Source: Blattamonas nauphoetae
Lineage: Eukaryota > Preaxostyla > Oxymonadida
Length of the DNA: 64,000 bases
Assembly (NCBI GenBank): GCA_033064195.1
Contig: JARBJD010000011.1
Location: 372,001 to 436,000, forward strand
Direction: 5' to 3'
Within the stretch, counting starts at the first letter, position 1, and each line of letters opens with the position of its first letter. The translations under genes and the position numbers were made by a program. Under the pieces are notes generated by a model that did no database searches, had not been told where the DNA came from, and saw only the letters and a program-made list of their open reading frames with translations. This document shows positions 45,329 to 58,475 of this stretch, one piece after another.

Positions 45329-46318
45329 ATGCTTATTGTCGGTCTAAATGGACAATATGGCTCAGGAAAGACAAAAGCAGCTTCATACTTCCAGCAATTA
45401 GGAGCTAAAGTTCTCACAAATGGTTTTTTGTCGTTTCACCAAAAACCAACATTTTCTTGAATGTACCTTCAGAACTCCTATGCAGACAGCTCCTCCGACG
45501 CGGTTCAAAGTTGTACAATCGTGTATTCCCCCTTTCCTTGTGATCTGTGACCCTCACTCCTGTGCTAAAACATTCTCTCCTCTCGTCATAACTCTTCCTT
45601 GACTGAACTATGTTTAATAGGTCGTTGAATTGCTCGGAGAAGATATACTAGATGACTCTAAGTCTGTTAACACGCTTAAACTCGATAGTATGCAAACCTT
45701 CCCCGAGTTTATCAACACTTTTTTCACACATCTTCCAATTCCATTAGAGGTTCTTGCCGTTCAACAACAAAAGACAAATCAATTTTATGACATCGTTCGA
45801 AGAGATTTGAATATCTTCTATTGGAAAGAATTTCTCCGAAGCGCGTTTAAGGTCTGTTCAATCGTCCCATGTTTATTCTGTGACCAAGGGTGTTCGAGTG
45901 ATCGTGGTGTTGGATCACTTCATCTTTCAAACAGCTTTAGCCAAAAAAGTAAGAGTAAACATCGTAGTATGATCCATACATTCTCGCTTCATTTTCACAG
46001 GTATACACTGAGCCAGAGATCGTTATTCAACGCTTGCATGACAGATACAACCTTCCAATCGATGAAATTAAATCGAGAATAACATCCCATATGGTTCTTG
46101 ATTCTCAACCACAATTGGCAGATATTCGAATTGACAACAGCAGAACACTCGAAGAAACCAAAAAACAAATCGAAAGTGTCTATGAAAAGCTTGTTGAGCA
46201 ATCATTTACGGACAAAGATTCACAGAGTTGGAGTAATTGGATGTTTATCATGAAACTCGTCATGTTCCTGCTATTCATCATCATTGTCGTTCTTCTCATC
46301 CGAAAGATTATGAGATGA
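45329..46318 (+). CDS. dephospho-CoA kinase with C-terminal membrane anchor
   Basis: Catalyses the last step of coenzyme A synthesis, ATP-dependent phosphorylation of dephospho-CoA. From the ATG at 45329, four introns (45423-45472, 45523-45620, 45852-45888, 45949-46000; 37-98 nt) give 250 residues. The P-loop is at the N-terminus (MLIVGLNGQYGSGKTKAAS). ELLCRQLLRRGSKLYNRVVE matches the family segment after the usual DAD. VVELLGEDILDD and FQTALAKK follow, then IQRLHDRYNLPIDEIKSRI and ADIRIDNSRTLEETKKQIES, matching the R....s.eea..Ri and aD.vidN motifs. The canonical DAD is replaced by LTNEL, a notable change. The end is a hydrophobic segment (MFIMKLVMFLLFIIIVVLL) with a basic tail, predicting a tail-anchored protein. 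A P-loop kinase paralogue with altered specificity is the alternative. Confidence 0.78.
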
Positions 46319-46678
46319 AACTTTTATGTTCAATCACTTCATACTTCTATCATTTTTGTACAATTCCGACCACATTTCGTGCCGCTTTTTCATTTAGACT
46401 ACTTTCACGGAAACATTTCGTACCTTTGTTCCAGAATTCTGATTTTTCACTCAAAAAGTTAATTGGGTTCTTTTAATGAACATGGTTATCAATTTGAGAA
46501 GTACGGCAAGAACGTATTTTGTTAAGGGCAGATTTGGATCGATCCGAATAAAGTCCTTCTGGGGGTGAATCGTCCCCATCCCGATGGACCCAACACGTGT
46601 ATGCCGCCTTTTATCTTTTCACGGACACTTTTTGTGTTAACCTCATCGTCACTGAATCATTCATCAATCAACTCTACT
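46319..46678. other. intergenic, no gene recognised
   Basis: A gap of 360 bases between two co-directional genes, A/T-rich, with no coherent frame. It presumably contains the 3' end signals of the kinase gene and the promoter of the RasGEF gene. The frame of the latter is open back to about 46565 and includes another ATG near 46600, so its start could lie slightly upstream. Confidence 0.4.
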
Positions 46679-49600
46679 ATGAATCAGTCAAACCCAAATC
46701 CAGCTGATTCTGTTCGTGACAAGATCAATTTCTTTTCGGGAGTCGCAAGACAACACGAAGCAGTGTCTCATGTTCTTGAGCGCTTCTCACAACACACCGA
46801 TTCTGATTCAACAGATGCAACTGATGACGCCTACATACTTGACCAAATCTCTCGCTTAGGAGTTTATTTTCATATTTTTTCTCACCATGTCAAATTATGT
46901 AGGAGGGTGAAAGTGAACTAGCTGATACTCAAGATTCTCATCGTCAGAGTGATTCTCAGAGTTCTGTATGCCTCCTGACGTTGTATCGAGCACCCTGTTC
47001 TCTTCTCTCTCTTTTCAATGCTTTTTTGTGTAGATTTCTGAAACCTCTAACAAGCGCCCACGATGGAATCACATTGTTCTCGACTACGATCAACTTCTTC
47101 GGCCGTCTGATATTGTCAAAACCAACGTGAACGTTCTCAGTCATCCAACTGGGGAATATGTGTCAACGAATACATTAGCTCTCATAGGACACTCAAAAAA
47201 GCTGGGTGCAACATCAGGCCTCACATTGACAAATGAACTCAAACTCAGAGGTGGCTTAGTTCGTTCTCGGCATAATTCAATTCACAATGGTGATATAGCA
47301 CCACCAGGCACGTCTCCTCTACCGAGACAGGCAGTTTCACTTGATGATCTTCCCGACCCCTATAATTTCCCGATTGACCTTAATCAGTCAATCCCTCCGA
47401 TCAATGAAGATTTGCCGGATCCACCAGCGCCTGCTCCTCATACAGTTGAAGGAGATATTCTCCAAATCAAACGTTATTTAACAATCTTACCAGAACTGCT
47501 CAAATCAAGAAATCAACTTGTTACCCGCACCATCAAACACAAAGCAGCCATTCCTCCACGGAAACCTAGTCCCAATTCGTTCCTTCAGATGGACTCATCT
47601 AGTTCTGATGACGATTTAATCTTTGAAAAAGATTCTCGCGGGCAGACCCAACTAAAGGAAGGATCAATCCGTGCATTGGTTAAACGGTGTACAGATGGCG
47701 GATCTGATGGATCAAAAATGGCTGGGGTATTGTTTTTGACCCATCCTTTCTTCCTAACCTCGGCTGAACTGTTCTCTTTGTTTGATGAGCGCTACAATGA
47801 TAGCACTCTCGAATTCACCGAAAATATGATCAATCTGATGGATGTTGATGATCATCCACCTCTTCAACACTCACGAAGAACAGTCGCCATCACAAAGAAC
47901 GCATCATCAAAGTTGCCCAGTCAACTGAACGCAACCACTCTTCTCAGGCAGAGCTCAGACAATTCCCTGGTGAGACTGCAATCATTGGCACCAATGTCTC
48001 GGGGAACTCTCCTTAGTCCAACCGCCAACCCATCATTCAACCCATTCTCTCGGAACGTCTCGTCCCGTCTTCTTTCTTCGCCGTTTACTTCAAGTCCATC
48101 CAAAGCAATTGAAACACGTCCTATCAAACCCTTTATCGAAGAATCTCAGATTCAAACTCGCCCAATCTCACAAAGTTTCAAATACCCAATCCGCCCAACT
48201 TATCTCACTCCATCCACCCCTCCTTCACCCCCACTCGATCCACTTTCATCAGACCTCTTTTCTAGACCCACTCTTTCGCTGCTTCCATCTTCCTCTCAAT
48301 CTCCACTAACAGAACCCTCCACAACAACTCGGACTTCTCTCCCAGGATTCACATCGAACCTCAACACATCTTCTGACTCCTCCACTTCCAACACTATCCA
48401 CCTTTCTGAAAAACCCCATTCGCTTCAGGATTCTACCCAGTCCAACCTCCAGACCTATCAATTGTCACCAACACCAACATCAGAATCACTTCACACCCCA
48501 ACTGCTCCCAGCTCAATTTCGACCTCCGAGGAGCAGGAGCAAAATACTCCCCATTCGACAGATTCAGATTCTTCTGATTCGGACAGACCCATACCAGCTC
48601 TCCCATCACTCAACGCACCAGAACCTCCCTCCCTCGATTTTCCAGGGAGCTCTTCGCCTCTCATCCGCTCCTCTGTGGAATCTCCAGACTTTGAAGTACC
48701 CACGACCAACATCACTCGTCAGACATCCACCTCTCCCGAATCACTGTCTATCAAAGAGAGTTCGCAGAGCTTGTCTGATGGGTCCAGATTCTCCGGAAAC
48801 ATCACTGCAAAGGAACATGTGGAGAAGATGCTCTTCAAAAAACACGTCATCTTCCTCCGAATCCAGCAGTGGGTGAAGACACACCCGAACCACTTTGCGA
48901 CAAATACAATGTCTCAGTTGCTCATTGAATTCCTGAAGAAAGTCGCGTCGGATGGGATGACTCAATATGTTCGGAGTATCTCAAATGCTCTCCGCTCGTT
49001 CCTTCGGGAGCAGATCAGATTTTCACAAACACAAGGCGCCCCTCCTCCGATTGTGGATAGTTCGTGGCCGTCTCATGCCATTGTAAAGGCACTGAAGAAG
49101 AGAGAAGAGAAGAACAAGAAGATGGAGAAAGTGAAGAAGAAGGAAAAGAAGAAGGAGGAAGAACATGAGGAAGCTTCACACCTTGGTGATTCATCGTCTC
49201 AAACAGAAGAACTCTTCAAGGTCGATTCAGGTCTGAAACAGTCGAAAGAAATGAGTCATCCCGAAAGGAAGAAGAAACGCATCGTTCTGGTCTCACTTCA
49301 TCAGATATCGTTGGAAGAATTGGCTAGGCAGATGACTCTTGTTGAGTGCCAGCTGTACATGACGATACTGAACGAGGAGTTTGTGGACTGTGCATGGATG
49401 AGCACCGAGAGCAGCAAAAGCTCACCCAACCTGAAAGCGATGATCATGCGATTCAATCGAGTCTCGCTGTGGGTCAGTCTCTGTTGTTTGAACAAAAAGA
49501 CACCAAAGGAGCGTGCAAAGCAGATAATGTTTTGGATCTCTCTCGCTGAGGAATGCGAGCGCCTTCAAAACTACGAAACAGTGATGCAAGTGATGACTGG

Positions 49601-50009
49601 ACTCACTCGCCACTGTGTGCGGAGGTTGAAGCAGACATGGCCGCTGATCTCCACGACCAAGAAAGAGAGCTTCGACAGACTTCAGAAGTTGACAGACACG
49701 ACGGGCAAGAACAGGGCACTGCGAGAGAGACTGAGATCGATCAGTCCTCCCTTCATCCCATTCTTCGGAATGTATCTCACCGATTTGGTGTACATCAACG
49801 AGGCACCCACGTTCATCGAGGACCGTCTGAACTACACCAAATTGCGGATGGAGGGGATGGTCATCCAGGAGATTAAGAAGGCGTCACAGATGCCGTACTC
49901 GTTCTACGTCGTGCAGGAGATGTGGCCGTTCCTCGAAAACCTACCAATTGTTGACGAGGAGACGCTTCTTGAAATGTCGTTCCAGAATGAACCGAAACAG
50001 CCTGTCTAA
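46679..50009 (+). CDS. Ras guanine-nucleotide exchange factor (CDC25 type)
   Basis: Activates Ras-like GTPases by promoting GDP release. From the ATG at 46679 (MNQSNPNP), introns 46862-46902 (41 nt) and 46966-47033 (68 nt) give 1,073 residues. A RasGEF N-terminal motif lies near 285-360 (IRALVKRCTDGG, then FLTHPFFLTSAELFSLFDER). A low-complexity Ser/Pro/Thr stretch of roughly 350 residues follows, then a second conserved helical region near 675-735, then a Lys-rich coil. The CDC25 catalytic domain occupies about 830-1073. It begins VSLHQISLEELARQMTLVEC and includes MIMRFNRVSLWVSLCCLN, SPPFIPFFGMYLTDLVYINE (the conserved P.vPflG..L.Dl..i.e motif) and PTFIEDRLNYTKLRM. The layout resembles the many RasGEFs of Dictyostelium and other protists. 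No extra DEP, LRR or kinase domain is present. Confidence 0.92.
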
Positions 50010-50165
50010 CGTGTCTTGCATTCATTTTGCACCTTGTGTTTTGACTTGTTTTTATTTCCTATCTTCTTTCTTTGTTTCAAGATTTTCGCGTTTTTAGTGA
50101 ATCCGAAAGAGACTTTTTTCAAAGTGATTGCAAGTGACACGAAACAAAAAATGAAGAATGAGGGA

Positions 50166-53100
50166 TTAGTGAACAAATGATGAAAGGAGGTTGTAAAGTT
50201 TTTTGTGGTTTGTTGAACAAGTGAGGAGAGATGGCGCGGCAAAGGAGAGGAAATCAGGAAAATTTGTTTTCAAAACAACAAACAGCCGGAAAAGTCCGGA
50301 GGAAAAAGAAGACATGGGTTTTGAGTGCTTGTGGGATGAAATCAACGAATTAAGTTGGAGGAGGGGGATGAGGAGAGCTCGGAAATGAATCCAATTTTGA
50401 GGTGGCGAATCAGGGGAGGTCTCAGAAGATGGCATCGAAGGATCTTTCTGAAACGGTGTGTGTACAGAACCAAGACGCTTGAGGATGTGAGTCGAGGAGA
50501 GAAGAGAGAGGAACTGGTAAGAAAAGGCTGGGAATTGGACTGGAGAGAGGCGGGAGAGAGTATTTGCGAAGAGTGTCAGATACCAGTTCTCAAGAATCTC
50601 AATGCGCTCCACGATTTCAACACCTCTTTCAGGATCGAGAGTAGAGAGTGAGACAACATCACTGTAAGCAGGAATGCTCCCAAAGACACGTGCTTGCAGG
50701 ACATATATGATTCGATGGGTGTGGTGGAGGATGTTGGAGTTCGGAGGTTGTGAAGAGAGAGTGCACGAGATTACAGATTCAAGCGCAAGGGAGAGTGTTG
50801 AGAGAAAGGCCGGCGATGAATACGGAGCGAATGGGAGATTGGGTGAATCTTGATTTTGTTGATGATGAGCGGCAGATATAACATTACAAACCAGAAGGAC
50901 AAAGTGACAGAACAGGTCAGAAGCAGATAAGTTGTAGTGGAGGACGAGACTGTTGAGAGAGGATGACGATGTGTGTGTCGAGGGAACGGACACTTCAGAA
51001 GTGTAGCTTCCTCGTTCTGCTTCTTCTTTTTTGTCTTTCCGGCTGGAAGTGGAGATTGACTTTAATGGATTCGCTTCATCAAGGATGGATACCTGTTGGT
51101 CGAGGAACGTGGATACGATCGGATCTTTGATGACTTCTTGGCGAGTCAGCCTCTCTGTGTCTGCAAATGTGGACAATGTGTGAGCGAATGCGACACAGAA
51201 TGTGTTGAACAACGGTGGATACACTTCTGGGTTCGACGGAGGAGAGATCATCGAGAGAGCATTGATTGAGTTGAATTTGGCAACGATGCCCAGATCTTGT
51301 CCGTTATTTTGTTTATTTTGTGACCATTCTTCAAAGAGCGTCAGAATATCTTCATCTTTTGGGACGAGAATGGGGTCCTCGTTGATGGGAGGAGTTGGTG
51401 TCGAATTAATTTGTTCTTGGAGTGACTCAAAGAGGTGAAATCGGCGAGTATCCCTTCCGAACTTGATATTTTTCTCGATGAGAAGATCAACAAGCTGAGC
51501 AATTTCGAAGAATGTACCTTCAAAGATCTCCCAGTATCTTTTGTACTGAGAGATTGAAGTGTTGAGTGTATTGAACTCCTGCATGAATGCCGGAGATGCT
51601 GCCATTTCTTTCCAATCATCGATCGCGTTCACAAGGCATTGGAAGAACTCGCCAACGTTAAGAACATGGATCTCTTGCGGTTGCTCAGCGATAAAGCGGA
51701 GCAGAAGATTCACGAACATGAGTCCGTTCAGAAGACAATCAGTCCATGCCACGTTAATTCGGAACTGTGGCTTCGTTCCATCCGTGTCTCGTGGGAATGT
51801 GGAGCGCCATATGCGATGGAAGACATGCTGGAGGTTCTCGAAGTACAGTCGAGCAGCGAGCAACCCTTCCAAGATAAGATGGATGAGAACACTGATCTGA
51901 TGGATGTGCTTTGAACAGATCCATTGATTCTTTTGATGGAATGAAAGCGTTAGATGATGAGCTAGAATGACGTCTTGGTCTTGGGTGTTGGATCGCTTCA
52001 CTTTGCCCACAACTGTGGTTGGAGGAGTCTGATATTGGAGTGCAACACTGTCGTCCTTTTCAAGACCGGCGGGAGGAGGATGGCTTGCCATTCCCAACCC
52101 CTCACGAAGACAAGTTTCAAAGACAACCTGCATGACAGTTGCCGGATCGAGAGAGTGCAGCATCACCAACATTTTCATGTAGTACGAGTCTGTGATGACG
52201 ACAGATGACTCGCGAGGATATTCGAGACGAGGATCTTGTGGACTGAAAGGGGCGACATTTTCTTGGGCTTTTGAGAGAGATTGGATTGAAGTAATTTGCG
52301 GAGACGTGTGGATAAAGGCAGGGATCTCGTGACATCGTGTTCCGGCTGGTGGATGAGGCGAGATGGGTGAATTCACATGAGGGATGACCATCAAGAATGG
52401 TGACACATCAGCCATCATCTTGTGGACACAAGCTGTGGTGAGAATACGAACGAACTTTGACTGACATTCTGAGAGTAGCCGAGTGTACTCATTGAGGAGG
52501 AAGAAAGAAATGTACATCTCATTCTCTTGAACGACCTTGAGAAACTCCTTTGTGATGGTCATCACTTTCTTCCTTGCTTCTTGCTGGATTCGTGATGTCA
52601 AATGACGGAGTCGGACCCTGAAGCCATTAACTTGGTGGTTCACAGAAAGAGTGAACTTTTCCTGATCTCTTTCGACTTCGACGGTTTTGGTGTCACGATG
52701 TTTCATGTATATTGGGTAGACAAGATCTCGACACGTTTCTGGAGCGAGGATTCGTGGGAGGTGCTGGTGTGGGAGAAAAGTCAAACTTTGAGCATCCAAT
52801 TTGTGGAAAAGATACTGTTCGATAGCGTGACACTCATTCTTGATGATCATTCGATCAAGTGCTGCTTCCCGAAGTGCTCGAACTTCACGGTCGAATGCAC
52901 TGGATTCTCGATAGAAACTGATTTCCTCGATCTTGAACTCGTCCTCGATGAGTTGGACGTGCTTTTCGATGATCGCGGGTTTGATGATGCTTGTCGATAG
53001 GAATCGATCTGGAGGCTTCATGTGGAGCATCTTCTTGATGGATGGTGGTTGTGGGATCAGCGATGGCAGTGAGAAGTATCTCGGATCAATCGTAAGAATT

Positions 53101-56100
53101 GGGTCAATCGAGAAAGATTTGAGGAGTGGTGTCGTTTGAGATATGGAGACAGACTCCAGGAAAGCTGCAGTTCGTTTGAAGAGAATTGCGAAAATTTGGG
53201 TCAAGGTCAGATTCAGAGTTGGATCCGTCCAGTCTGGGAGCAGCTTTGTTGAGATGAGGGAGTACCAGATGAATGAAAACGATTCAGTGTCAAAAAAGTA
53301 CGACGGTTGGATCAAATTTGACTTGAAGAACAAAACCCTGGTCATCGCCCGATTTCTTGCGAAGATTTGGCAGACGTCCTTGATAATCGCCTCATTCACA
53401 CTGAGCGTATCCTCAAAGAACGGTTGGAAATAATACTTGACCATTTGGGGAAGCAGTATTTCCAAAATGCTTTTCATGGTCGAGGGAGGAGGGAGAGAGA
53501 CTTTGGAATCAGAGCTGATCTGGGCGATGAGTAGTTGCTTACCTTCTGTCTTCATTCCGTCTAAGAGCTTTCCAAGACCAGCCCAGAGATTTTTACGAAT
53601 GGCGTAGTAGGCAACGTGGGTGAGGAGGGAAAAGCATTGAACTCTCGACATGGCATAGAACCATCCCTCGAACGGATCCTGCTCTTGGACGCGGGTGTCC
53701 GTGTCAATTGGTAGGAAATAACCATCACGAAGGAATGTTTGAGTTAGGACAGCTGTAACAGTTTCTTTGGATTCCGCCCTGGCCATGTTGATGATGTTTT
53801 CGAGTTTGGGTCGATATTTAGTCTCAACGAACTCTTTGAAGGCGACATTCTGGCTGAAGTTGATTTTGCTGAGATCCAACTTTGGAGGGTCGTACCCAAA
53901 CTTGATCTGGTTCATCGACTGTGAGAAACTGGCCTCGGAGCTGGCCTTCCTGCGATGAGAAGTGTGCAGGTCGAGGTCGATGTTCATCTCCGGAGCGACC
54001 AGCATTGGATGAGACTGGATTAGAGCTTGTGCATCTTCTGGCTGTGGGAGAACATAATCAACACCTTTTATGGGTCGAAAGAATTTCTCAAGTTCGTGTT
54101 TGAGTGTGTGAATATCGAATTTGATTGAATCCTTCAGAGGAAGTGAGCCAAGTTCTGACAAGAGGGAGAGAATCCCAGCAATCCATGGTTGCTGTGGATT
54201 GAACACTGTCGACCGTGTACACGATTGAAGAAGGGCACACACAAACGGAATGTGAGCCCAAAGTCTTCCTTTCTGAAATCCAACGAGGAGGAACGTCTTC
54301 ACATCAAAGAGAGTCGAGAATTGAATCTTCCTGATTGGCAGGTTGACTGCGATTGTGAGGAGACCGTAGAGCTGGCCGAGTGTTTTCAAAGTTTTGGTGA
54401 ATTCATCGCTCTTCACCAGCGACGTCGTGACATGATCGAGGTCTGCAAAACAGTTGAGTGTCTGTCTGATATCCTTCTGAACTTGGTTCGAGAGCGACGG
54501 GGAATCCATTTTGTGAAGGAATGCAACAAAATTCTCGATTGATGTGTTTGGGTCGATTTGATCTTTTGAGTCTGGATCGGTGTTGTGATCCTCTGGTCGA
54601 GACAAGATGTACTTGAAGAGGAGAAATTTTGAGACGAAGGGGTAAATGACACGAGATAACATTTCGATTTGGACATTTGTAAGAACTGAGGCAGGATGAG
54701 GGAGAACTGTTCCGTTTGCACGAATCGTAACGATTTCAGATTCGATCAGATTGAGGAAGTCGTCGATGAAATCCTGTCCGACAGAGGCTTGGCTGTTGAG
54801 GCGGTGGAGTCTCAGAAAGAAACTATTGAGACTTGTCTGGAAGGAATAAGATGGAAGATAGATTTGTTCGGAGTGGAATGAGATGAAGAGCATCTTCGTG
54901 TTTGACATTCTTGCCGATGCACATCGCTCCATAAATGAACCCTCACACTGCTCCGGACGAATCCGACGTGTGGACAGTTGAGATTGCGATGGATTGACAG
55001 TTCCTTGAGTTTGAGCGTTGAGTTCGTCCAGCTGTCGGACAAAGATTGTTCCGATGTCTCGCATCTGAGGATTCCTTGAGGTGAGGGCATCTTCGACGAG
55101 CTTCTTGAAGGTTCGAGCTTGCTGTTCAGTAAATATTTCTGCTTTGAGACAGTTACGGACCAGATTAACATATCGTTCGAGATAATCGTGGCTGAAGCCT
55201 TCGTAGTGCTCGAGCTCTTTGAAGAGATGACCCACAAAGTAGTCGTGATGCTCCTTTTTCTTGGTGAGGATCCAATCTTGGCATTGTTTGATGACTTCGG
55301 CCACATCGATGACTCCCTGAAAGTACTTCAAGAAGAGCGTGTTCACTGCATTCTGTATTTGGTGGGTGTCATGGGGAAGGGGTGATGGATTCTCCGATGG
55401 GTTGTGGATTGTGTATTGTGAAACAGTTTGTGGGACAATTGTTGCTGCAACCGCCGATTGGGCTGAGAATGAAAGATGAGACTGCAACTGAAACCCATAA
55501 GAGGATGATGGTATGACAGATTCACCATTTGGATCGATTGTGACCGAGTAGAACGAGAATGGGACATGAGATGGTGACTTGCCTCTGATGCCGTTCAGAC
55601 GTCTGCGTGTGTGCTGGGGATTGTCAAGCATGACATTTCGCAGAGTCGTCATGGAGTGTTGAAGAGAGACCAAGTCGAGGACATCCAAGTCTGGATCCTC
55701 GTATCGACCAGCGTTGTTGAGACTTTTTGTGAGTTGTTGGAATGTGGGAGTCGAGAAAAGTTCGATGTTTTTGAGGACATACTGGTTGAAGTACTCGAAA
55801 ATTTGAGGATGCACAGGAAGGAATAGTGGGTGTGTTTTGTTTACAACAAATGCAGGAGAGAAGAAAGAGATGAGGGATGAGAGAGGAGGCGGGGTGCGAA
55901 CAAGTTTGGAGTGGATGTAGACCACCAATTCAAACAGAAATATTTGGCGAGTGAGTGATGATTTGATGGACGGCTTGGTAGGCAAGTGCTTATGGAAATC
56001 AGGGAGCCAATATTCGAGGTTGAGAAGATTCCGACACTTGGCAAGATGGGCAACATCCATCCCGAAAGATACTGGGACAGAGAAGACGAAGCCATTGATT

Positions 56101-58329
56101 GGCTGCGTTTCGGGAGAAAGCACAAGAAGTTGGAGGATTTTGTCGATTGTTTGGGATGCGGAGAGAACGTCCACGATGTATGTCGACCACGACTGGTCGA
56201 ACTTGTGGAGAGTTATCATTGTCAGTATACTCAGAGCTGTTGGGATGAGAGAGGGGAGTGTGAGGGACTTCGATATGTGGAGAAGGCTTTTTGACTGCTC
56301 GGTCTTCTTCATCGAGTCAAGAAGGATTTGGGCTGATGGACGTGAGCGGAGGATGACAGAGTAAGGAAGAGAGGCCATTGCAAGAAAGAAGGGGAGGTTG
56401 ATGGATGGAGTGAGGTGGAAGATCATTGAGAGGATCAGAATCATGAAATCCGGGATGAGTGCCGCGGGAAGCGAGAAACAAGCAAGAACCGATGAAAGAA
56501 GACGAGGTGGAACAGAACCACCCTGCACCGACGAAGTGTTTGGGGTGCAGAGAGCAAGAAGAGTGAGCGTCACATCAACAACACGAAAGGCAGAAAGGAC
56601 TCTTGAGAAGTCTCGGCTTGTGATTGGGAAGAGCGGGTTGGGATAAATCGGGACTGAGGCAGGCTGTGGTTGATTGAGGTCAGTCAGAGTCGGCAGAGGA
56701 AGTGAAGTGGGGAGGCGTTGGATGAGATGGTGTGTGTACTCTGGCTTTCCTTTTCGCGACGGTGGAAGGTCGTGCCTGAGGTTCGTGTCTTTTCGGTTGA
56801 TGCCCTTTTTGGCGTAGAATGAGATGATCGAAGGCTGAGCTATGTCGGAGATGATTGTGAACGGGGAATGTCCTTCGAAGACCTGAGAATACGAAGGGTG
56901 CGACATTTCTTCGAAAGAGAACACTTCTTCGCTGCATTGGAGGGCACACTGGATGAGTGAGAATTGGGCACATCGATTGGTCCAGAGGTTGAAGGCACCC
57001 GGATGCTCTTCCTGATCGGACATTCGAGCTGTGAAGAGGACGTGATAAGGAAATTGAAAGTCTGGGATGCGGTCTGGTTTTGGAGAGTGTATCCTTGTTC
57101 TATGCTTGACAAATGAAGAATAAAAGAGTTGGAGTGCAAATACACCGACTGGATGTTTACATTCAAAGCCAGGATAGTCCAGGGCTCGAACGATGGAGTC
57201 GGCAGAGATTTTGGGGAAAAGAGTGCTGACAATTTGACCGAAGAGGGGAAGATTCCACATTTTTATGATCCGTTTGACATGTGGTTGTATTTGAGTATTA
57301 TCCACAGATCTTTTCGAATCATTGGTGACGACATTGGGATGAGACAGAACACGGTCCTGAATATCCATGACTATTGTTCCGACGATTCTTCCGAGAACAT
57401 TAAGAAGTGAGTTTTCTTCTTGTTGACCAGTGTAACCGATTATCAATTGCGTAAGTGAGATTGCTTTCTGTTCAGCTGATGAGAAGATGGTTTGTCCGAA
57501 ATCGAGGAGTAGATGCGAAGTGGGGAGAGATGTGCGAGTGAAATCAATGATGGCTCGAGTAGGGCGAGTGTTCATTTTCCATTGTCGTTGAGAATCTCGT
57601 GATCGAAAAATAGATGGTCGATTCATGCATAATCCACGATAAATGACATGAGGGTTCACGCAATTACGAGAAAAAAGAGCAGTGGTAATGCTTGAGAGGA
57701 CAACGGATGTTTGCATCTGTATTTGGCCTTGATTCAAAGCAGCGAGGTTTTGGGTGTTCCAGTACGTGTTTTCTGACGAGAGAAGAGCCTTCATTTTGAG
57801 AGTGTAGAAAATTACATGACGGGTACGATGAGTAAGATGTGATAGATGGTATTGCTGTTCATGTAAATAAGAAAAGAGTACGTCTTCGGCAATCATCCGA
57901 TGGTCGCTGACTGTGCTGTAAGTGAGTGCTACAACCAACAATAAGAAATCATTTTGAGTGAATTGAAGAGATGAACAGAATTCTTCGAGTGAATTGCGGG
58001 AAGAAATCTCTTTTTGGAGTGATTGATGTTCGAATGTTCGAATGATAACTGTAATGAAATCTGGAGATCGTAGTGAGAGTTTGAGTGATGCTGAAAGGAG
58101 TGTATCGAATAATTTTAGTTGGTTTGGTTCACGTATTTTCCGCCTTTGAGATAAGATGAAATGATGATAGACAGGTCGCGGTGTGTGGTGTAAGTAGGGG
58201 ATAACCTAAATAATGGAAAAACGAGAGTATCACAGACAATAAGGATCAAACGTCCTCTCAAATGAAAGGGTGGTGTTCAAAGATAAGAATGGTAAAAGGG
58301 GATTGGATCATGGAAGAGATGACAGACAT
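50166..58329 (-). CDS. CNOT1: CNOT1/Not1, scaffold of the CCR4-NOT deadenylase complex
   Basis: Central platform of mRNA deadenylation. One uninterrupted frame from 58205 to the stop at 50166 encodes 2,680 codons. It is preceded by an acceptor TTATTTAG, and a tiny first exon ATGTCT at 58324-58329 would give a start, though that is tentative. The CNOT1 tristetraprolin-binding-type region is visible (FLKYFQGVIDVAEVI, HLFKELEHYEGF). The CAF1-binding MIF4G domain follows, with KTLGQLYGLLTIAVNLPIRK, VKTFLLVGFQKGRLWAHIPF and QQPWIAGILSLLSELGSLPL, a close match to the human LGSWLGKLTIGRN..PNPWTMGILGLLAEIY block. The DUF3819/NOT-module parts and Not1 C-terminal domain occupy the rest. Human CNOT1 has 2,376 residues. 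A GTAAG-like site near 53540 could mark an undetected intron, but the frame stays open. Confidence 0.93.
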
Positions 58330-58475
58330 TTTCTGCTTCAACTTGAAATGTATTGATAGACTCAGGGGTTAGAGTGGCTAGTCCATGTTGTATATGTAAA
58401 ATTGCAGCGTTGGACAATGAGAACATTGCTTTTCTGTCCTGGACTCAGATCTGGTCCGTCACAAAAGTTTCATCA

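Noticed and set aside
53500-53580. Intron within CNOT1 at a GTAAG-like donor
   Set aside because: The reading frame continues through it with family-like sequence, and no acceptor gives a frame-preserving removal that clearly improves the protein.
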